NCBI GenBank assembly: GCA_023333565.1
Contig: JAJKFH010002508.1
Coordinates: forward strand, 23,004 to 87,003
From: Puffinus mauretanicus
Lineage: Eukaryota; Chordata; Aves; Procellariiformes; Procellariidae
Length of the DNA: 64,000 nt
Direction of reading: 5' to 3'
The position numbers were made by a program, and so were the translations under genes. Shown piece after piece: positions 45,644 through 64,000 of this stretch. Every line of letters begins with the position of its first letter. Position 1 is the first letter of the stretch. Under the pieces are notes generated by a model. The model saw nothing but the letters and a program-made list of their open reading frames with translations, was not told where the DNA came from and searched no databases.

Positions 45644-47163
45644 ATGGCGGCCACCGCCGGCATGAACGCCACCGGGACGGCGGGGAACCGGAGCTGCGCC
45701 GGCGAGGAGCCCGTCCTGCTGCCCACCTTCTCCACCGCGGCCAAGGTGCGGGTGGCCCTGACGTGCCTCCTCTTCCTCTCCTCGGCTTGCTGCAACGGTG
45801 CCGTGCTCTGGTCGGCCACCCGGGCGCCGCGGCGGCGTCCGCCCCGCGTCCGCGTCCTGATGGCCAACCTGGCGGCGGCCGATCTGCTGGTGACGGTGGT
45901 GGTGATGCCGTTGGACGCCGCCTGGAACGTCACCGTGCAGTGGTACGGGGGGGACGCGGCGTGCCGGGCGCTCATGTTCCTCAAGCTGGCCGCCATGTAC
46001 GCCTCGGCCTTCGTCACCGTCGTCATCGCGTTGGACCGGCACGCCGCCATCGTCAACCCCTTGGCGGTGGGCTGCGCCGAGAGGAGGAACAAGGCGATGC
46101 TGTGCGCGGCGTGGGCGCTCAGCGCCGTGCTGGCTCTGCCCCAGGTGGGGGAGGAGACGCCGGGGGGGGATGCCACCACCTCGGGTGGGGTGGGATGACG
46201 ATGATGATGGGGGGAGGAAGGACGCTGACGGCCCCGCGGCCCCTTGCAGGCGTTCGTTTTCCGCACGGTGAGCCGCTCGCGGCCCCGCCGCTTCGTGCAG
46301 TGCGCGACGGTGGGCAGCTTCGGGGCGCACTGGCAGGAGACGCTCTACAACATGTTCACCTTCGCCTGCCTCTTCCTGGGGCCGCTGCTCGTCATGGTGC
46401 TCTGCTACGGCCGCATCCTCGCCGCCATCTCGGGCAGGACGAAGGACGCCCGCGGTGAGAGCACGGGGCCGCGCCGCCCCCCCACCCTTCCTCCGTCACC
46501 GCTCGGTTCTTCTCTTCCTTCTTCACCGCCCGGTGCTCCTGCTGGGGTCCGGCACCCCGCCTGGGTCCCCTCTCCCCAGCTCGTTAACCCAGCGCTCTTA
46601 ATTAACCCCTGGGCGACGCATTCCTCCTCTCTCCTTCCTGCCTCCCGCCCCGTTCCCCCCCCGCAGTCTCCTCCCAGGAGATCCAGCTCCGTCGCTCCTA
46701 CAACAACATCCCCCGGGCCAGGATGCGCACGCTGAAGATGTCCATCGTCATCGTCCTGACCTTCATCGTCTGCTGGACGCCCTACTACCTCCTGGGCCTC
46801 TGGTACTGGTTCTCCCCCGAGATGTTGACCCGGGAGAAGGTGCCGCCGTCTCTCAGCCACATCCTCTTCCTCTTCGGCCTCTTCAACACGTGCCTGGATC
46901 CGCTCATCTACGGGCTCTTCACGGCGCATTTCCGCAGGGAGATGTGGCGCGCGTGCCGCTGCAGCCGCCGCCGGCACGAGCAGGAGGTCACCTCCGCCCT
47001 CACCGGTTCCTTCCGCGTCTCCACCACGGCCGTGCCGGCCAGGAGAGCCGGCAACAGCCTGGGGGGAGCCGGAAAGCACCAGCTGGAGGTGATGGCGGGC
47101 GCGGCCCCGCCGGGACGGAGGCGCGAGCTGTGCCGGAGGAGGACGGTGGAGAGCTTCATGTGA
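45644..47163 (+). CDS. GNRHR2: Gonadotropin-releasing hormone receptor, type II
   Basis: Coding exons are 45644-46144, 46250-46454 and 46667-47163 (donors GTGGGG and GTGAGA, acceptors GCAG), giving 400 aa. It is a class A Gq-coupled GPCR. Visible: N-terminal sequons at N8, N15 and N95; Asp80 in TM2 (LAAAD); Cys107-Cys185 disulfide candidates; DRH at 131-133 in place of DRY; CWTPYY at 271-276; and DPLIY at 313-317. Asp at both TM2 and TM7 sites is the non-type-I arrangement. VPPSLSHILFLFGL (294-307) closely matches type II receptors. An about 80-residue cytoplasmic tail is present, unlike mammalian type I. The second in-frame ATG at 45662 is an alternative start. Gene order beside RBM8A, tail to tail, supports GNRHR2. 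The frame is intact, whereas the human gene is disrupted. Confidence 0.94.
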
Positions 47164-47604
47164 CGGGGGGGCCAGGCTGGACCCGCGGCAGAGGAAGGGG
47201 ACCCCCCAAAACCGGGATGGGGGATGACGCAAGGGCTCTGTGCTACCACAAAGCCGCTCAACGATAAACTCCGATTATTTTCTCAGCAAGGAGCCTGTCT
47301 TTGGCCAGGGGGTGGTTTAACCGGAGCCGGCACTCCGGCACCACCGGCCCGTTTCCGCGCCGGGCAGGGTCTAACGGCACCGGCAACGCGCGAGGAGCGA
47401 TAAGCCAGACACAACGCGCCCCGTGTCAAGCAGAGAGCAAAATCTGGGGCAGAAATTCCTTTAAAAGATGCCGCAGGGGCTCCTTGGGGGGGGGGGGGAA
47501 AATACCAAATTTAAAATGTGCCCCTTCACCCGCGCTGGGGGCGCGGGGAGCACTCAGCACTACCCAGAAAGCCTGCTGACCTGACGGAGAACAGTGCACC
47601 GCTA

Positions 47605-47610
47605 AATAAA
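47605..47610 (+). other. GNRHR2 polyadenylation signal AATAAA
   Basis: A canonical signal 442 bp after the stop. A weaker GATAAA occurs nearer, at 47263-47268. Confidence 0.55.
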
Positions 47611-47785
47611 GCTGTCTCTTCCAAACACTATTTTAAGGAAAAATGGCTTTTTCAACTAGGAAGTTGTTCCACCGCCAGCCCTGAGATCGATAGCCCTGAC
47701 ACTGACATCGACTGATTTTAGGCAAGCCTAAAATTAGCAAGGAGGCACGAAAGGAAATGGGGCTCGGTTACAGCTTCTTAGAATG

Positions 47786-47791
47786 TTTAAT
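47786..47791 (-). other. Candidate RBM8A polyadenylation signal (ATTAAA)
   Basis: On the minus strand, about 475 bp past the RBM8A stop. No AATAAA on that strand was seen between here and the stop. It implies that the RBM8A and GNRHR2 transcripts end within about 200 bp of each other. Confidence 0.4.
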
Positions 47792-48266
47792 TAAGGACAA
47801 ATAACGAGCGGACCATTTTACACAAAATCAGTTATTTAAAAGGCTGAGTTCACCCGCAAATGTAAAGGTAAGAGAATAAACCCCTCAGGAGATTTAAGGA
47901 ACGTTTGCCTGAGGTATAGAAAACAACTCTCCAGAAGAAGAGCGGCCAAAACGCCCTGTCACCCGCGGGCGTAAGGAAACGCTGACGAACGTCGCGGCTG
48001 GGGGCGTAAGGGGGCTCCGGGGCCGCGCTCACCACGCACACAAGGGAAAACCGCCCCCCGCAACCTCGGGCGCTGCTTCGTCACTCAAGTTTTCTTGTTT
48101 GAAAACAATAAAATCTGGTAAGAAGCGAATTCGCCGAAGCGATGAACTGTTTTACTACTCCAGCTGTTCCTCAAATGCCCCGTCCCCAAGGTACAAACCC
48201 CTCCCCGGTTTCCCTCCCAGTTCCCCCAGTTTGGACTTGGAACGCACGGGTAGAAATGAGGATCCA

Positions 48267-51249
<2,983 letters not shown>

Positions 51250-51298
51250 CTTGCCGCTCTCGCTGCCGCCGCCGCCGCGGTGCACGCCGGGAAGCGCG

Positions 51299-51455
51299 CC
51301 GGAAGCACTGCCGCGCCGCGCGCCGCCATCTTGGGGAGGGCGTTTGGCGGAATAGCCCGCGCCGCCATCTTGGGGGAGGTGCGTGGCGGAAGCTCCCGTG
51401 CCGCCATCTTGGGGAGGTCAGCGCATCTCGTCCCGCCCGCACCGCCATGCTGGGA
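51299..51455 (-). promoter_or_regulatory. 39-bp tandem array of YY1 sites upstream of RBM8A
   Basis: GCCGCCATCTTG (reverse complement CAAGATGGCGGC, the YY1 consensus) starts at 51322, 51361 and 51400, exactly 39 bp apart; a degenerate fourth copy (ACCGCCATGCTGG) starts at 51441. Units also carry GGCGGAA, an ETS-type core. The array lies about 75-200 bp upstream of the ATG. Confidence 0.85.
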
Positions 51456-51654
51456 AGGGCGGGGGCGCCTCCAACCCCCGGCCCGCCACCGCCCCCCAAA
51501 CTGGGGCCATACTGGGGACCACTGTCACCCCCGGGGGTGGGGGGGCGACACCGGCCTGGCCGCTCCCGGGGTGTGAGCCCCTGCACAGGGACGATTCGAA
51601 GGAGAGAGTCGGGGGCACGATCTGCCGCAGCAGAAGAGAGAAGCCACCACAGCT

Positions 51655-54518
51655 ACCCCAAAATCTATGGTTTTATTGTATAAAATCACACGTACAAACC
51701 GCAACGACGTATGGCGATTTATCCTTTCAGCTTTGCATTTAATTACGTAGCCTGAACAAGGAGAACTACCCAATCTGGATGCTGAGAAAACCTGGATTTG
51801 TTCGTTTTGCCACCTTCCAAGCGGGTCCGGAGACTGAAAACCGGTGCCCGAATTGCCAAACACGCAAGTCACGGAATATCAGGTTCTCCTCTTCCCTTCT
51901 GCCAGGACGAACGGAAACACCATAATCCTCCCCGATGCGTTTCAGAGCGGCTGCTGGCAGTAGCGAGGCATCTGAAACAGCTCGTGTACGGCCCGGCGCT
52001 GCAGGACAGAAGAGTCGCGGAGAGTTTCGCTAAAAGCATTAAAACCCCGACGGGCAAAACACTCGTAAGCGCAAAAATCTGTCGGCGGAGGTTTCTCAGG
52101 AGTTCCCTTATTTGCGAGATCAGGCCCTTGGATAAATCACCGTTTCACGCGACGGAACGCTACAGGCAGGTGTGGGAGTGCTGGTAGAGAGACGTTAGAC
52201 TCCGCGCTATTTCTAGAGCAAGTGATTAAATCCAAATACAAGGTCTAGATATTGCCAGCCTGTAAAAAAAAAAAACAACTCCACACCATTTACAATCACA
52301 TTTATAAACGCGTTAAACATTAATACTGTTGTGTAAAGAGGCTGCATATAAAAAATATATAAAAAAAACAAAATAGGTTTGTTACGACGAGAATACAAAA
52401 CTAGAATACCTACGGATAATGCAATTTTTTTAATCTCCATCTCAAAACAAAAACTATTGCTCGAATATCTGCCTGCCTCTACGGTCAAACATACTGTGTG
52501 CTGATGCAGAGGAAGAGGAGGGCGCGAGGGGTCTGTGGGGACAGCAGAGTCCCGAAGGCTTTGTACCTCCACCCAGGGGAAAAGACCCGCAGAGCTGCGC
52601 TGAGAAAGAAGAACTGAAGCCTGTCTTCAATTTACATTGCCGCTGCGATGCTGCTGGCTCTTCCGGGCTACGTATTGGAAAAGCGGGAGGTGATACGGGA
52701 ATTACCTTGAACAAGTTGCTACTTTCTTGACTGAACGTGAGCTGTAGGAACACTTTAATGTCAGAAAGGGCATTTTTTTAACTCTAAACATCAGACAGAT
52801 TTAGTGCTGATCCGTACACAAAGAACAGGGAACTATTCATTTAAAAAAATAGTGCATAGAGAGATTCTTGTTGTTCCATTACCGCTATTACAAGGGAACA
52901 AGCTCTGCAGCGGGCGCTCCCGGCTCCAGGAGCAGCGCGGCTCTCGCCACTGCCCTCTCTCCCACCCCGCAGCTCGAGGCTACGCGGCACAAACACCCCA
53001 AAACGGCAGCCCGCGCCTCCCTTCCGCCCAGCCCGCGCCTCCCTTCCTCCGGTGCCAAGTTCTCACCGAGGAACGGTAAGCTCTGCGTGTCTGCTGACCT
53101 GAAGAGCTACTCAGCCCTCTGCTCTCCCAGAAATCCTAAGAATTGTCCCCGATAACTGTTTCTTGCGGAGGGAGCTGGACGGTGTAAATTAGGCACAGCA
53201 AAGGGTCAGAGCCCTTTATCTGGCTGACGGAAGCAAAGCAGAGTCGAGGCCAAGCCCTAGTCTGAGCTTTCGCTGCTTGGGGCTGGATCTGTGCTCTGGT
53301 TCCAAGGATTAAACACAGTTCTAGTTAAGACAGACTTAAACACAGTTCTAGTTAACAAAGACTTGTCAGGGAGAGAAGCTGAACGGTTTCCCCTCTTACT
53401 ACAAGCGAGTTCTGAAACTCTGGCAAGGCTTTTTAAACCTTCCTTGAAAAGGCCAAGTCTGACATTTGGTTTGGAAGCTGCTCCGGAGAGAACAGTATGT
53501 CCATCTCTCGTTTCTTGCACGGTTTTCAAAAAATCCACATCTCCCCAGCTTGGCTGAGGAAGCCAAACAACTCCAACTCTCCGTTTCCAGCAAAATAAAC
53601 TGGCTGCCTCATCCCCCCACCGACGGCTGGTGCTCGGGACAGGGCTTCAGCGTCTCCACCCTGCCAGACTGGGCTAAACACCGTAAGAACCCAAAGAGGA
53701 TTGAAAAGCAGCGGAGCGGGAGGCTCTGTCTGGTGCCGACTAATTAAACTGCCAGGTCCAATCCCTTAAATACCGCAGGGCCTCGCTGTTTGTTGTTAGG
53801 TGCATTATTTAGAGAATGAACCATGTCCTACCCCACGAGCAGGAACAGGTACAGCTGTAGGGGTAACTGCGAATCCTGCCTGAGCCTGGAACTGGAATTC
53901 TCTAGACTGATCCCCAGACTTAAGTCTGGCCAAAACAAAATCCCAGTTTTAAATCCCTTTTACGTGCTTGGGAGCTTTCCCCCACGCAGCTTGCATTGTA
54001 GTGTTAAAGCGAATGAGTTGGTTGTTTTGTTTTGTTGGTTTTTTTTAATTAGTGTGCTTATCAAGAAGGAGTTTTGATAGACCCCCCTTCTACTATAGAA
54101 GCAGAAATAAAAAACAAAAGCAGGTCTGCATGACATGCATCAGCTCCAAAGAACAGAAGCTTTCTGGAAGAAGTGCTACATTTCATGGAATGCTGCCGAC
54201 TACATAGTACCAACGTACAGCGGAGGTCTTCAGTGTTAATACTGAAAGGCTGCGTTTTTAATGCTGTCTTTAAAAAAATAGTGACAGAAGGAATTCTCTA
54301 GCGGATAGGAGGCTGAGGAGTAGGTCTAGAAGCAAGTATTAAAAGGTTTAAAAATCTGTACAGGAGCTTTTTTTTTTTTTTTTTAAATTTCTTTAAAATG
54401 TGCAAATGGGCCACAATTCTGGAGGAGGCGTTACATGCTTTACGTGACACGGGACGGATCCCGTCAGCGTGGAGGTGTTAGTAGGCCTGGGGGAGCGGAA
54501 CGACTCGCACGCCAGAGT
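51655..54518 (-). other. LIX1L 3' UTR with AATAAA at 51677-51672
   Basis: The first canonical minus-strand AATAAA past the LIX1L stop is about 2.84 kb away, so the 3' UTR is inferred to be about 2.9 kb. It contains a 24-bp tandem duplication near 53308-53356 and AT-rich stretches near 52.26-52.45 kb. No coding frame was recognised. It ends only about 400 bp from the RBM8A start codon. Confidence 0.6.

Positions 54519-64000
<9,482 letters not shown>

Overview
The window is vertebrate nuclear DNA, most likely avian. Two CR1 retrotransposon pieces with avian-type 3' ends (18.7 kb and 48.4-49.4 kb) point to a bird, with a crocodilian or turtle as the alternative. Compact genes, very GC-rich short introns and a dense belt of G-rich minisatellites between 31 and 45 kb look like a microchromosome. 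No prokaryotic, viral or CRISPR-type feature was seen.

Layout. 1-13.2 kb is gene-poor upstream DNA with simple repeats and small hairpins. HJV (hemojuvelin, +) has three coding exons at 13.3-16.2 kb. 16.3-24.7 kb is gene-free apart from a CR1 fragment. TXNIP (+) has eight coding exons at 25.3-28.5 kb, with a TATA promoter carrying CCAAT boxes, a FOXO site and a carbohydrate-response-like element. 29.8-35.1 kb is GC-rich and repeat-filled. POLR3GL (-) has seven coding exons at 36.0-38.0 kb plus a noncoding first exon near 38.57 kb. ANKRD34A (+) is a single coding exon at 40.7-42.0 kb. A block of two long minisatellites fills 42.66-44.92 kb. GNRHR2 (+) has three coding exons at 45.6-47.2 kb. 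RBM8A (-) has six coding exons at 48.3-51.2 kb, with a CR1 in its last intron. LIX1L (-) exons 2-6 lie at 54.5-59.0 kb; its first coding exon is outside the window.

Exon structures were worked out by hand from splice signals, reading phase and remembered family sequences. Spliced lengths are HJV 406 aa, TXNIP 390, POLR3GL 216, ANKRD34A 453, GNRHR2 400 and RBM8A 174. All six have uninterrupted frames.

The genes are those of human 1q21.1. Compared with the human order as I recall it, the block LIX1L-RBM8A-GNRHR2 is inverted here, and the visible breakpoint interval (42.6-45.6 kb) is the one filled by the longest minisatellites. The genes do not form one pathway: HJV is iron sensing/BMP co-receptor, TXNIP is redox and glucose control, POLR3GL is an RNA polymerase III subunit, GNRHR2 is a neuropeptide GPCR, RBM8A is an exon-junction core protein, and LIX1L and ANKRD34A are less well understood.

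The observations most worth following are: an intact HJV in an apparently avian genome that lacks the furin site seen in mammals; a TXNIP with serine at the position of the thioredoxin-binding Cys247; the inversion with a minisatellite-filled breakpoint; a 39-bp tandem array of YY1 sites at the RBM8A promoter; and a 15-19 bp AT-rich motif repeated four times inside very GC-rich DNA.
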